NCBI RefSeq assembly: GCF_900172365.1
Contig: NZ_FWFJ01000009.1
Coordinates: forward strand, 1 to 64,000
Direction of reading: 5' to 3'
DNA from: Roseovarius gaetbuli
GTDB lineage: Bacteria > Pseudomonadota > Alphaproteobacteria > Rhodobacterales > Rhodobacteraceae
DNA length: 64,000 nucleotides
Shown here in pieces: positions 24,558 through 34,218 of the stretch. Position 1 is the first letter of the stretch. Each line of letters opens with the position of its first letter. The notes under the pieces were generated by a model. It searched no databases. It saw nothing but the letters and a program-made list of their open reading frames with translations, and had not been told where the DNA came from. Position numbers and translations under genes: made by a program.

Positions 24558-26056
24558 CGGTATAACCAAACCTCGGTCACCGAGCGCCCCTGATAGAACA
24601 GTTGCGCCCTTAGTTCCGCCGCCGTGACATCGCCCGCCTGAAACGAAAACGCGAGCCGCGGACCGCCGGTATCGGGGTTGCGCTGCACAAGCCCTTCGGA
24701 CACCTCAAGCCGGTTCGAGCTGACGTGGATCACAAGATTTTCAAGATCATCGGGAAGCGCCTCGTGCGGGGCGAAATCAACCGTCACGATCTTTTTCTCG
24801 TTGTGAGTAAAGCCCTTGCCGATCCGGGTGTTGAGAACCTGCGCGACTGGTTTCTTGGCCTCGATCTGATCGACCCAGGTCATGTGATAGCTAAAGCTAT
24901 GCTCGCTTCCGGCCGCCAACGGATCGCGCGGGCGCCAATAGGCGACGATGTTGTCGTAAATCTCTTTGTCGGTGGGGATTTCCACAAGCGTGATCGCGCC
25001 CCGGCCCCAGTCTTCGCCGGGGGTAATCCAGAGGCTGGGCCGCTTGTGATAAAGCGCTTCAAGATCGGCAAAATCGGAAAACCGGCGCTCGCGTTGCGCA
25101 AGGCCAAAGCCCTGCGGGTTTTCATCGACAAAGCTCGATACCTGCACGTCGCGCGGGTTGGCAAGGGGGCGCCAGATCATCTCGCCCCGGCCATTGAGAA
25201 TGCTCAAACCGTCACTGTCATGCACCGCAGGGCGGAAATCATCGAACCGGTTGCGGTTGGTTTCATCGAAAAAGAACATCGAGGTCAGCGGCGCGATGCC
25301 GATATTATCAAGCTCGACCCGCGGGAAGAGCGTGCAACTCACCTCGACATCGGTCGCCTTGCCATTCGGGCGCAGGGCAAAGTGATAAATCCCTGTCACC
25401 GAGGGGCTTTCCATCAACGCATGGATTTTATGCGTGGTCGCGCCCATGGCGGGGCGTTCGATCCAGAACCGGGTAAAATCGGGAAATTCCTCGCCCTCGG
25501 GCGCGGCGGTATTGACGGCAAGCCCACGCGCCGACAGCCCGTAGACCAGATCGCGGGCAATCACCCGGAAATAACTTGCGCCCTGAAACACCGCGTATTC
25601 CTGAAAGATCCCCGGCTTTTCAAGCTCGGCGCGCAGACGAACCCCGGAATACCCAAGATGCCCGTCAAGCGGCAGGTCGGGCGCCATGTCGGTCTTGTCA
25701 AACAGGCTGAAATCGAACGGTAGAACGCGGCTTTTGCCATCCTCGACAAGGTTCACCTCAACCGTGTTCGGGAAATAAAGCCCCGGATGAAACAGATCGA
25801 GGCGCAGCGGATAATCGGTATCCGACCAAATCGCATCGCGGCTACGAAACCAGATCGAGCGGTATTCGTCATAGGACATATCTTGCCAGGCCTGCGGCAC
25901 GGTTGCGCGCTTGGCATAGGGTTTGCCCGCGATATCGCGGGCAAGGTCGATCAGCCCCTGTTTGGAAAATGGCATCGAAGCCGCTTCATCGGCGCGTGCC
26001 AAAACAGGGCAGAGCGCAAAGGCCGCAACAGATTTCAAAAGGTCACGACGGATCAT
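24545..26056 (-). CDS. opgG: Glucan biosynthesis protein OpgG/OpgD
   Basis: Periplasmic protein, 503 residues, needed for branching and release of osmoregulated periplasmic glucans. The start at 26056 gives a signal peptide beginning MIRRDLLKS with a hydrophobic core and cut after LARAD; the twin arginine resembles the Tat-exported OpgD more than Sec-exported OpgG. The mature domain follows the OpgG fold (for example SYDEYRSIWFR near 60 and the SSMFFFDETNRN-like loop). An open frame extends upstream to 26350 but lies over opgC in another register and is not used. It overlaps opgC by four bases. Confidence 0.9.
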   Translation of the reverse strand: MIRRDLLKSVAAFALCPVLARADEAASMPFSKQGLIDLARDIAGKPYAKRATVPQAWQDMSYDEYRSIWFRSRDAIWSDTDYPLRLDLFHPGLYFPNTVEVNLVEDGKSRVLPFDFSLFDKTDMAPDLPLDGHLGYSGVRLRAELEKPGIFQEYAVFQGASYFRVIARDLVYGLSARGLAVNTAAPEGEEFPDFTRFWIERPAMGATTHKIHALMESPSVTGIYHFALRPNGKATDVEVSCTLFPRVELDNIGIAPLTSMFFFDETNRNRFDDFRPAVHDSDGLSILNGRGEMIWRPLANPRDVQVSSFVDENPQGFGLAQRERRFSDFADLEALYHKRPSLWITPGEDWGRGAITLVEIPTDKEIYDNIVAYWRPRDPLAAGSEHSFSYHMTWVDQIEAKKPVAQVLNTRIGKGFTHNEKKIVTVDFAPHEALPDDLENLVIHVSSNRLEVSEGLVQRNPDTGGPRLAFSFQAGDVTAAELRAQLFYQGRSVTEVWLYRWTA

Positions 26057-27291
26057 TTCGCCACCCGCCATGGATGCGATTTGAACCACGCCACCGAGTA
26101 GGCCACCGCAATCAGCGCGCCAAAGCCGAGGAAATTGGCCAGCGTCATGTTCCAGGTGGTGCGCCCGCCCTCGACCTGATCCATCACAAAGCCTGAGAGG
26201 CGTGCAAAAAACATCGAGAACACAAAGACCGCGAGCGATTGCTGCCCGACCTTGAGGATCATCGCCAAAAGGCCGCGCCAGAGGCGTGCAAGCGTTCCGT
26301 CGCCACTTACCTTGAGGCGCGCGCCGCCCTCGCCCGCCGCGACCCAGCACAGGTAGGCCAGCGCAAGAAAATGCGCGTATCGCAGGATGCCAAAGTCGGA
26401 TTTGTTGAACAGCCCGCGGTGATCGACACGCCAGTCGCGCGCCCAGTCAAAGCCGAACTCTCGCACACCGATATTGGAAAACGGAATGTTCGCAATCACG
26501 ATGACCGCCGCCACCACAAGCAGCACTCGGTTCACCGGCGGTTTCGGAATCCAGCCGCGCATGAACGCAAAGCCGGTGAAAAAGATAAGCTGCCAGCCGA
26601 AGGGGTTGAAGAACCACTTGCGATCCGACCACGGCTCGGCCGGAAAGCCGAGGTGGAGATGGCCAAGCCCAAGCACATCAAGCACCGAGCGTTGCGCAAA
26701 CAGCCAGACCAAGGCGATCACGCCAGCCATCGCCCAGAGATTGATCCGGCTCAGGGCCATGACCACAGGCATCATCGCCAGGATCACCATATACATCGGC
26801 AGGATGTCGAAATAATTCGGCACATAAGTGAGGGTGAAAATCCCCACCAGCTCGGGGCCGGGATCATCAAAGAATTTCCACAGATTGAGCGACCCGATAT
26901 AGGTTTTGTCAAAGTTGCCGGCCTGATCTATCGCGGCCAGCATCGTGGCGATGGCAAAGAACATGCCGATATGTGCCCAGTAAACCTGCCAGACGCGATG
27001 ACCGACCCGCGCCGTGCCAAGCGACCAGCCCGCCCTGTCAAAGGTACGGCCAAAGGCGATGGCCGAGGCCATGCCGGAGCAGAACACGAAAATCTCGGTG
27101 GCGTCGGAAAATCCCCAGCGGGCCGGAATCCAGCTTGTGAAAAAATTGCGCGGGGTGTGGGCACACAGGATGATGAACATCGCAATCCCGCGAAAGAAAT
27201 CCAGACGGATATCGCGGGTCGACGCCACGGGTGCGGCAACGGCCGGGGTCGGACGGCTATGGGTCATGGCCGGGTCGGCAACACTCGTCAT
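26053..27291 (-). CDS. opgC: OpgC-type glucan-modifying membrane acyltransferase
   Basis: Inner-membrane protein, 412 residues, about ten hydrophobic segments, matching OpgC, which adds succinyl or related groups to periplasmic glucans. The N-terminal RDIRLDFFRGIAMF motif and the following CAHTPRN stretch are the typical acyltransferase-like entry. It begins the opgC-opgG-opgH set with a four-base overlap to opgG, so glucan synthesis and substitution are made together. A TPR gene lies 32 bases upstream on the same strand. Confidence 0.9.
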   Translation of the reverse strand: MTSVADPAMTHSRPTPAVAAPVASTRDIRLDFFRGIAMFIILCAHTPRNFFTSWIPARWGFSDATEIFVFCSGMASAIAFGRTFDRAGWSLGTARVGHRVWQVYWAHIGMFFAIATMLAAIDQAGNFDKTYIGSLNLWKFFDDPGPELVGIFTLTYVPNYFDILPMYMVILAMMPVVMALSRINLWAMAGVIALVWLFAQRSVLDVLGLGHLHLGFPAEPWSDRKWFFNPFGWQLIFFTGFAFMRGWIPKPPVNRVLLVVAAVIVIANIPFSNIGVREFGFDWARDWRVDHRGLFNKSDFGILRYAHFLALAYLCWVAAGEGGARLKVSGDGTLARLWRGLLAMILKVGQQSLAVFVFSMFFARLSGFVMDQVEGGRTTWNMTLANFLGFGALIAVAYSVAWFKSHPWRVAK

Positions 27292-27323
27292 GCGGTGTCG
27301 GCTCCTTTGCGGAAATTAAGCGC

Positions 27324-28700
27324 TTACTCGGCCGGAAGGCGGCCTGCCTGTTTCCAACCGCCCTTGGATTCGGCGATAAGATCGAACCGGGCACTGGCAT
27401 AGGCATCCAGACGGCCGGCACGCTGTGTCAGACGTTCCTGCAAGATGACCTCGGCATCGTCAAGGAACCCGCCACGGATCGCGGAATCGATTGTCAGCCG
27501 CTCGAACACGTCACGTTGGGCATGGCTGCCGCCGACAAGTTGCATGGATCGTCTTGCCCGTCCAAGGTTAAGAAACGCAGTCTTGTAGTCCCCTTCCCCG
27601 AAGGCCTCAAGCCCTGTTGCTGCCGATAGGCCGGGTGTTGCCAGCCGCGCTTGCATCTCGTCGGCGGTGGTGTTGCGGGCGTCGCGTTGCAGCCGCCCCA
27701 TCATGCGTTTGACGGCCTCGGTTCGGTCGCCGCCGATAAGCGCCATCAGGTAATGCAGATCGGCAAACACAAGACAGGCATCTTCGGTGCGGCGCTCGGA
27801 AATATCGGCAAGCTCTTCCCAGCGATCGCCAACATTGATGCCGTCAAGTTCAAGCCGCATCAAAAGCGCGCTGCCGTTGGAAATATCGCGAAAATCGTCG
27901 GTTCTATCGCTGCGGATTTCGGTATCGTAAAGATCGAACACCGCGTCGATCTCGCCCTGATCAAGGTGCATCAGGGCCTTGTGCCACCACACGTGATAGC
28001 GAAAGTTGTTGCAATGCGCCCAGGCATGTTCGCGCCCGTCAAGCCAGCTTAGACCCGCGCGCGCATTGCCGGTCATGTCAAACACATGCGCCACCGCATG
28101 CAGCCCCCAGGCATCATCGGGCGACAGGCTCAACCCAAGGCGCCCGGCGGTTTCGGCGCGGCTATACTCGCCGGTTTCCTCAAGCGAAAACGCATGACAG
28201 CCAAACAGATAGCCGCGTGCCGGGTTCTTGGCGTCATAGGTTGGCAAAACCGCCTCGATCGAGGCCCGCATGCCTTTGCAATCCCCAAGGATAAACCGGG
28301 TGGCATGGCCGATCTTCATCGCCATCGCATCTTCTGGCCAGCGTGCAAGGATCGCTTCCATCTCTTGAATTGTCTGGCTTGGGCGCCCCTCAAGCCATGC
28401 GCCAAGGCCGCGCACAAAGCCCATCTCACGCTCGCTCGGCACCACGCGTTCGGCACCGATCAAAGCGGCTGCATAGGCCTCTTGTGCGGTATCCATAAGC
28501 TCTCGGCGTCCGAGCATCAAAAAGAACAGGCCCTTGACCGCATGGGCCATGGCAAATTCGGGGGCCTCTTTCAAAACCGTCCCAAGATGTTCAGGGGTGG
28601 TCGCGCCATGAGCAAGAAACGCCAGCACCATCTTGTCCCACGCCGCCGCGGCGATTGGCGATGATACGGTCACCTCGTACCCGAATTGATCATTACGCAT
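27324..28700 (-). CDS. TPR-repeat protein (TTC38-like)
   Basis: A 458-residue soluble, helical protein without signal peptide. Repeated helix pairs of TPR type run through most of the length. Segments such as GYLFGCHAFSLEETGEYSRA and AWGLHAVAHVFDMTGNARAG recall the TTC38-like family seen in bacteria and animals, whose function is not known. AAAGGA lies about ten bases before the ATG. It precedes opgC by 32 bases on the same strand, so it may share the glucan operon; any functional link is unproven. Confidence 0.75.
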   Translation of the reverse strand: MRNDQFGYEVTVSSPIAAAAWDKMVLAFLAHGATTPEHLGTVLKEAPEFAMAHAVKGLFFLMLGRRELMDTAQEAYAAALIGAERVVPSEREMGFVRGLGAWLEGRPSQTIQEMEAILARWPEDAMAMKIGHATRFILGDCKGMRASIEAVLPTYDAKNPARGYLFGCHAFSLEETGEYSRAETAGRLGLSLSPDDAWGLHAVAHVFDMTGNARAGLSWLDGREHAWAHCNNFRYHVWWHKALMHLDQGEIDAVFDLYDTEIRSDRTDDFRDISNGSALLMRLELDGINVGDRWEELADISERRTEDACLVFADLHYLMALIGGDRTEAVKRMMGRLQRDARNTTADEMQARLATPGLSAATGLEAFGEGDYKTAFLNLGRARRSMQLVGGSHAQRDVFERLTIDSAIRGGFLDDAEVILQERLTQRAGRLDAYASARFDLIAESKGGWKQAGRLPAE

Positions 28701-28907
28701 GGCCCGATTTCCTTTCGGCAGTAAGTTCTTAATCAGCTAGCCCGCAATTTAACACGCCAGCAACACGCCGACTGCGGACCTCACCAATACGTTATCGAGT
28801 CTTTAACGAATGTGACGAGCAGCAGGCAGACATTCACGCATAAGTCGTCGCAAAATCGGCGCAAACCCGCCTAGCGAGAGTCTTCTTGGCAAGCGGTTGC
28901 CTTCAAA

Positions 28908-29378
28908 TCACTCGGAAATGGCGGTTTTTGCGACATTTTCGAAAACGCCGTCCAGTTCTGTCGCCAATTCGCGCAGTGCTTCGCCGCCCTCATCGAAATA
29001 GGGGGTAAAGACCACGGTTGGGGTGCGGTAACTCAGGCTCGCGGTACCATCATCGTCTTCTGTCACATAGATGCGAATCGGCGCTTCGATGCCCGAGGCG
29101 ACACTCGCGGCCAGCATACGGCGGGCGTAATCGTTGCGATAAAGCCCGAAGACCCGGTTGCCGGGTATCTCGTGGCCCTGCATGCGTGCGCCGTCGGATG
29201 CGCTTGCCTGGGTAACAATCGCGATGGGCGCACCTTTGACCGCGTCGCGCACCGCCTCGACCAGATCAGCGTAGGATTTACCCGTGTCATGCACCACCCA
29301 GCCGTCGCGCGGCTCAAGCGCCTGTGCGCTGCCTGCGGCCAAACCGAGAATCGCCAGAATGCTCATAAATCGTTGCAT
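28908..29378 (-). CDS. Periplasmic DUF302 protein
   Basis: A 156-residue protein with a Sec signal peptide (about 1-20, cut after AQA) and a DUF302 domain. DUF302 proteins are small and of unclear role; some bind haem or metals. The ATG at 29378 follows GAGAGGG, and a longer frame to 29504 would overlap the CoA-transferase gene and is rejected. It lies downstream of the CoA-transferase on the same strand. Confidence 0.8.
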   Translation of the reverse strand: MQRFMSILAILGLAAGSAQALEPRDGWVVHDTGKSYADLVEAVRDAVKGAPIAIVTQASASDGARMQGHEIPGNRVFGLYRNDYARRMLAASVASGIEAPIRIYVTEDDDGTASLSYRTPTVVFTPYFDEGGEALRELATELDGVFENVAKTAISE

Positions 29379-29454
29379 ATCATTGCCCTCTCTTTCGCAC
29401 CCATGGCTACTGCGGCGCGGGTCATGCGGCAAATCACTATGGTGAGAGTGCGGG

Positions 29455-30630
29455 TTACAGCCCGCGCTTGATCCGCGCCAGAACCTCGTCGGTGTCGGCG
29501 CCAATGCCGGGCGGCGCGCTGCGATAGCTCACCGGGGTGCGCGAAAACTTGAGCGGATTGCCCAAAAGGCGCACCTCGCCCTTGGCGGTCTGGGGCGCGG
29601 CAAGGGTCACGGTCATCTCGCGCGCCTTTGCCTGATCGGATTCAAGGGTTTGCTCGATCGTGTTGACCGGGCCGACCGGCACCTTGCGAAGCTCTAGCCC
29701 GGCGATGACATGGTTGGTGTCGCGCGCGCCGAGAATCTCGGCAATCTCGGGAACAAGGGTATCACGATGGGTCAGGCGCGCGCCATTGGTGGCAAACCGC
29801 GGGTCGCTGGCCCATTCGCCCCGGCCAAGATAGTCACAAAACCGCGCGAATTGGCTATCGTTGCCGACCGCGACGATGACATAGCCGTCGCGCGTCTCGA
29901 ACACCTGATAGGGCACGATATTGGGGTGGGCATTGCCCGCCCGCGTCGGGGCCACGCCGGAGGTGAGGTAGTTAAGCCCCTGATTGACAAGCCAGGCCAT
30001 GGTCGCATCGACAAGGGCGATGTCGATATGTTGCCCCTCGCCCGTCGCGTCGCGGTGGCGCAACGCCGCGAGGATGCCGACCGTCGCATACAGCCCGCAG
30101 ACCACATCGGCGACGCCAACCCCGACCTTCATCGGCTCTTTGCCCGCCTCGCCGGTGATGCTCATGATGCCGCCAAAGCCCTGCGCCATGAGGTCATAAC
30201 CGGGTTTGTCGCGGTTCGGGCCGGTCTGGCCAAAGCCGGAGATCGAGCAATAAACAAGCCCCGGATAGGCGGCGCAGAGCGTGTCGTGATCAAGCCCGTA
30301 TTTCTTGAGCCCACCGGGTTTGAAATTCTCGATCACCACATCGGCGCGCCCGGCAAGATCAAAAAGCGCCTTTTGCGCTGCGGGATCGGTCAGGTCGAGC
30401 GCGACGGATTTCTTGTTGCGGTTCGAAGACATGAAATAGGCCGAAAGATCGGTCGGCTTACCCTCGCCATCAAGCGCAAACGGCGGGCCCCATGTGCGCG
30501 TGTCATCGCCACCGGGGCTTTCGATCTTGATCACCTCGGCGCCGAGATCGCCCATCAGTTGGGTTGAGGTCGGCCCCGCAAGAATGCGGCTGAGGTCAAG
30601 AACAACAAGTCCGTCAAGCGGTCCGGGCAT
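29455..30630 (-). CDS. Class III CoA-transferase (CaiB/BaiF/Frc family)
   Basis: A 391-residue cytoplasmic CoA-transferase. Family features include the DLSRILAGP N-terminus, KIESPGGDDTR near 35-45, and the likely catalytic Asp146 in KPGYDLMAQ. These enzymes move CoA between acids such as formate/oxalate or succinate/other acids. The start at 30630 is backed by AAGGAG before the ATG; an earlier in-frame start at 30672 would overlap the upstream gene. It lies ten bases after a ThDP-enzyme gene, an arrangement that recalls oxalate degradation pairs, but neither protein proves that substrate. Confidence 0.87.
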   Translation of the reverse strand: MPGPLDGLVVLDLSRILAGPTSTQLMGDLGAEVIKIESPGGDDTRTWGPPFALDGEGKPTDLSAYFMSSNRNKKSVALDLTDPAAQKALFDLAGRADVVIENFKPGGLKKYGLDHDTLCAAYPGLVYCSISGFGQTGPNRDKPGYDLMAQGFGGIMSITGEAGKEPMKVGVGVADVVCGLYATVGILAALRHRDATGEGQHIDIALVDATMAWLVNQGLNYLTSGVAPTRAGNAHPNIVPYQVFETRDGYVIVAVGNDSQFARFCDYLGRGEWASDPRFATNGARLTHRDTLVPEIAEILGARDTNHVIAGLELRKVPVGPVNTIEQTLESDQAKAREMTVTLAAPQTAKGEVRLLGNPLKFSRTPVSYRSAPPGIGADTDEVLARIKRGL

Positions 30631-30640
30631 GGGGGGCTCC

Positions 30641-32272
30641 TTAGATTCGGCCATCGTAAGACCCGCGATCAATTTCGGCGGCGATCACGGTAAAGGTATC
30701 GGCCTTTTGTGCCTCTTCCAGCGCGGCGCGCAATTCGGGCCGCGATCTTACGCTCACGCCATTGCCGCCAAAGGCCCGGCCAATCGCCGCAAAATCATGG
30801 TGGCCAAAATCGACCGCAAGATTGACCATCTGCCGCTCGCGCTGTTTCTTTTCGATCAGTGACAGGCTTGCGTCGACAAACACCACGAAGATCACCGGAA
30901 GCTCGAGCTCGGCCACGGTCGAAAGCTCGCCCGCGACCATCAAAAAGCCGGCATCGCCGGAAAAGCTTACCACGGGGCGGTCAGGCTCTGCGATCTTGGC
31001 GCCCATGGCCAGCGGCACGGCACAGCCCATGGTGCAGAGCGCGGTCGATTGCAAAAGCGCTTGCGGGGCGTAAGAGGTCCACATCTGCGACAAGAGAATG
31101 CGATGCGCGCCGCTGTCGCATGTGGCAATCGTGTTGGCGGGAAGGGTCGCGCGGGCCTCGGCGATCACGCCCGCCGCGCCCCAGTCATCGTCTTGCGGAA
31201 AGGCGTCGGCCAGAGCGGCGCGCACCGCCGCCGGTTCACCGCCGGGCCATGTTGCGCGCGGGGCAACACCGTCGCAAAGCGCGCGCAGGCTGGCACCGGA
31301 GTCGCCGACGATATTCATCGTCGCCTGATGCATGTACTGATGGTTCGCCACCGCCGCGATGTCGATCACGTTGACCTTGGCCGGGTCCCAGATCTCGCGC
31401 CAGCCGGGGCGCATTTCAATCGGATCATAGCCGACACAAAGGATAAGATCGGCGCGCTCGACCAAAGGCACGACAATGCCATCGGCCAGCGGCGACAGGC
31501 CCGCGCCGCCCATCGCCATGGCGTGGGTTTCGTCAATCAGGCCCTTGGCCTTGTAGGTGGTGATCACCGGAATGCCGTATTGTTCGGCCAGAGCGGCGAT
31601 ATCGGGACCGGCGCCCTCGTTCATCGCGTCAAGCCCGACGATCATCACCGGACGTTCGGCATCGGCCAGCCAGTCACGCGCACGGGCCAGACCCTCGCCC
31701 GGCGCGGGCACCATCACCTCGGCCATCGGACGACGGCGCAGGGTTGGCAGGGTCACGCGGGTGTCGGCGACACTGATCGGGACGTCAATATGCACCGGGC
31801 CGGGCCGCCCCTCAAGCGCGATGCCCATGGCCTTGTCGGCGATGATATCCGCGCCTTGGGCCGTCAGGCGAAAGGTGGCCTTGGTGATCGGGCGTAACAC
31901 CGCCTCATGATCCAGAATCTGATGGGTATAGGTCAGCGCTTCATCGGCATCGACACAGCCCGACAACACGAAAAGCGGCACGCGATCCTGATGGGCGTTG
32001 GCAATCGCATTGACCCCGTTCAGAACCCCCGGCCCCAGCGTTGCAATCAGGATGCCCGGCGCACCGGTGCGGTGCCAGACGCCTTCGGCCATGAAGGCCG
32101 CCGCGTTTTCATGCCGCGCCAGGACGCATTCAATCCCGGCCCGCGAGAGCGCATCCATCACGGTCAGAACCTCGCCCCCCGGCATGCCGAATGCATGGCG
32201 ACACCCGGCCTCGTACAAACGCCGCGCAAGGTAATCGGCGGCGCGATCGGCGGTCTGGTTGGCCTGTGTCAC
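30641..32272 (-). CDS. Thiamine-diphosphate enzyme, acetolactate-synthase-like
   Basis: A 543-residue ThDP-dependent enzyme of the IlvB/POX/oxalyl-CoA-decarboxylase superfamily. The activating Glu is in ARHENAAAFMAEG near 52-64, and the ThDP/magnesium motif starts at GDAGFLM near 439. The gene starts with GTG, supported by AAGGAG seven bases upstream. True acetolactate synthase usually has its regulatory ilvH beside it; none is here. The partner gene is a class III CoA-transferase, so a decarboxylase or lyase acting on an activated acid is a fair alternative. Confidence 0.8.
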   Translation of the reverse strand: MTQANQTADRAADYLARRLYEAGCRHAFGMPGGEVLTVMDALSRAGIECVLARHENAAAFMAEGVWHRTGAPGILIATLGPGVLNGVNAIANAHQDRVPLFVLSGCVDADEALTYTHQILDHEAVLRPITKATFRLTAQGADIIADKAMGIALEGRPGPVHIDVPISVADTRVTLPTLRRRPMAEVMVPAPGEGLARARDWLADAERPVMIVGLDAMNEGAGPDIAALAEQYGIPVITTYKAKGLIDETHAMAMGGAGLSPLADGIVVPLVERADLILCVGYDPIEMRPGWREIWDPAKVNVIDIAAVANHQYMHQATMNIVGDSGASLRALCDGVAPRATWPGGEPAAVRAALADAFPQDDDWGAAGVIAEARATLPANTIATCDSGAHRILLSQMWTSYAPQALLQSTALCTMGCAVPLAMGAKIAEPDRPVVSFSGDAGFLMVAGELSTVAELELPVIFVVFVDASLSLIEKKQRERQMVNLAVDFGHHDFAAIGRAFGGNGVSVRSRPELRAALEEAQKADTFTVIAAEIDRGSYDGRI

Positions 32273-32492
32273 GGGGGCACTCCTTTGTCATTCTAGCCCA
32301 CTTTCTGGCCGAGCAAGGGCCCAACCGCAAGCGCCTTTGGCGACAGTTTGACATGTGTTTACTGGAATTCCCCCTACCCAATGCCTAAATGTCGGGTTGA
32401 GGGATGTCGGCAAAACGCTTAATCACAAGGCTAATTCATTATCCAAGCCCAATCTAAGCCCATGCTTTTTCATCCGGGCGCAAGGACACCAA

Positions 32493-33104
32493 ATGGCGAA
32501 CCATCTCTATCAGAACGATCTGCCCGATGGGCTGGATCTTGGGCCTGTTGTGGCCATCGACTGTGAAACCATGGGGCTTCATCCGCATCGTGACCGGCTT
32601 TGCCTGGTTCAATTGTCCGGCGGGGATGGAAACGCCCATATGGTGCAGGTCGCCAAGGGCCAGACCAGCGCACCCAATCTGGCGGCGCTTCTGGAGAACC
32701 CGGAGGTTCTCAAGCTGTTTCACTATGGCCGGTTTGATATCGCGGCGATGTATAACGCATTTGGCGCGCTTGCGGCGCCGGTTTATTGCACCAAGATCGC
32801 CAGCAAACTGATCCGCACCTATACGGATCGGCATGGCCTCAGGTACCTGCTTCATGAATTGCTGAGCGTCGATATCTCGAAGCACCAGCAAACCTCGGAC
32901 TGGGGCGCGCCCAAGCTGAGCGACGCACAACTTGATTATGCCGCCTCGGATGTCCTTTACCTGCACCGCCTGCGCGGGGCGCTTAATGTTCGGCTGGAAC
33001 GTGAAGGTCGCATGGACCTTGCACAAAGCTGTTTTGATTTCCTTCCGGCGCGCGCGCAACTTGATCTTGTGGGATGGCCCGAGATCGACATTTTTTCCCA
33101 CTGA
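32493..33104 (+). CDS. rnd: RNase D-like 3'-5' exonuclease
   Basis: A 203-residue DEDD exonuclease that carries only the catalytic domain; E. coli RNase D is about 375 residues with HRDC domains, absent here. Motifs: AIDCETMGL (DE) near 23-31, HYGRFDIAAMY (D) near 80-90, and YAASDVLYLHRL (YxxxD) near 150-161. The role is tRNA and stable RNA 3' trimming. The ATG at 32493 follows AAGGAC; a longer frame from 32355 has no such site. Its stop overlaps the lptC start (TGATG). Confidence 0.88.
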   Translation: MANHLYQNDLPDGLDLGPVVAIDCETMGLHPHRDRLCLVQLSGGDGNAHMVQVAKGQTSAPNLAALLENPEVLKLFHYGRFDIAAMYNAFGALAAPVYCTKIASKLIRTYTDRHGLRYLLHELLSVDISKHQQTSDWGAPKLSDAQLDYAASDVLYLHRLRGALNVRLEREGRMDLAQSCFDFLPARAQLDLVGWPEIDIFSH

Positions 33105-33718
33105 TGGCACGGGCAGATAACACCTATTCGCGGGTCGTTGCATGGATGAAGATCATCCTGCCGTTGGCGGCGCTTGGGTTGTTGTCAACTTTGTTCCTTC
33201 TGTCGCGGACCATCGACCCGACACAATCCGTGCCCATCGCGCAAATCGATATCGAGCTGCGGGCGCAGGAAATGGGGGCGACACGGCCAAGCTTTGCCGG
33301 GGTCACCCAACAGGGCGATGAAATCCTGTTCACCGCGCTTTCCGCCCGCCCCGAACGTGACGCGCCCGAAACGCTTTTGGCCGATACGGTCACGGCGCGA
33401 CTGGCGCTTGTTGCCGGAACGGTCGTCGATATCACCTCGGCGCGTGCGGAAATGAACCAGAACGATCTGACCGCGACGCTCGACGGACAGGTCAATATCA
33501 TAACCTCGACCGGGTATGTCGTGGATACGGATCGTCTTAATACCCGGCTCGATGCGGTCTATGCCGAGAGCCCGGGACCGGTCACCGCAGTCGGCGCAAT
33601 CGGCACGATAGATGCCGGGCGCATGCTTTTGCATAACAACAGCGAGAGCAGAGCAGCGGAATTGCTTTTCACCGAGGGTGTCAAGCTGATATACTTACCG
33701 GATAATGCCAGGGAATGA
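33104..33718 (+). CDS. lptC: LPS export protein LptC
   Basis: A 204-residue bitopic inner-membrane protein with one N-terminal membrane helix (about 15-37) and a periplasmic beta-jellyroll that takes lipopolysaccharide from LptB2FG and passes it to LptA. The low-complexity sequence of the periplasmic domain fits LptC of alphaproteobacteria. The ATG overlaps the rnd stop and its own stop overlaps lptA, so the set is translationally coupled. Sequence conservation is modest in this family; gene order is strong support. Confidence 0.88.
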   Translation: MARADNTYSRVVAWMKIILPLAALGLLSTLFLLSRTIDPTQSVPIAQIDIELRAQEMGATRPSFAGVTQQGDEILFTALSARPERDAPETLLADTVTARLALVAGTVVDITSARAEMNQNDLTATLDGQVNIITSTGYVVDTDRLNTRLDAVYAESPGPVTAVGAIGTIDAGRMLLHNNSESRAAELLFTEGVKLIYLPDNARE

Positions 33719-34218
33719 TGCGCGTGCACAGATTAATGACTTTAGCAGCCGGGCTTTTTGTGATGTGCCTGCCCATATTCGCCGCAGCGCAGGGTGCGCA
33801 GGTCGCCTTTGGCAGCAGCCAACAGGATCGCGACCTTCCTGTCGAGGTGACCGCAGACAATCTTAACGTCAATCAGAACGACGGCACTGCGGTTTTTACC
33901 GGCAACGTGGTGATCGGCCAGGGCGAAATGCGGCTTTCGGCGCCGCGGGTTCTCGTGGTTTACCTCAAGGATCAGAGCGGGATCGAAAGCCTTGAAGCGA
34001 CCGGCGGCGTGACCCTTGTAAGCGGCCCCGATGCCGCCGAGGGTGAGCGCGCGGATTACAACATCACCACCGGCATCATCGAAATGAGCGGCAATGTCCT
34101 TTTGGTTCAGGGCGATAATGCGATCACCGGCGAAACCATGTATGTGGACACGACGGCAGGCACCGCGCGGGTCAGCGGCCGGGTCAAGACCGTGTTGCAG
34201 CCGCGGGCGAAACAATGA
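33715..34218 (+). CDS. lptA: LPS transport periplasmic protein LptA
   Basis: A 167-residue periplasmic OstA-fold protein that bridges the inner and outer membrane for lipopolysaccharide. It has a signal peptide (about 1-24, cut after AAAQG). The OstA core is recognisable in VEVTADNLNVNQNDGTAVF and YNITTGIIEMSGNV. It sits between lptC and lptB with four-base overlaps on both sides. Confidence 0.92.
   Translation: MMRVHRLMTLAAGLFVMCLPIFAAAQGAQVAFGSSQQDRDLPVEVTADNLNVNQNDGTAVFTGNVVIGQGEMRLSAPRVLVVYLKDQSGIESLEATGGVTLVSGPDAAEGERADYNITTGIIEMSGNVLLVQGDNAITGETMYVDTTAGTARVSGRVKTVLQPRAKQ

Noticed and set aside
24557..26350. A long minus-strand frame giving a 601-residue OpgG
   Set aside because: The first 98 residues overlap opgC in another register, and the signal peptide begins at 26056.
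29378..29504. N-terminal extension of the DUF302 gene
   Set aside because: It overlaps the CoA-transferase gene and would bury the signal peptide behind a charged segment.
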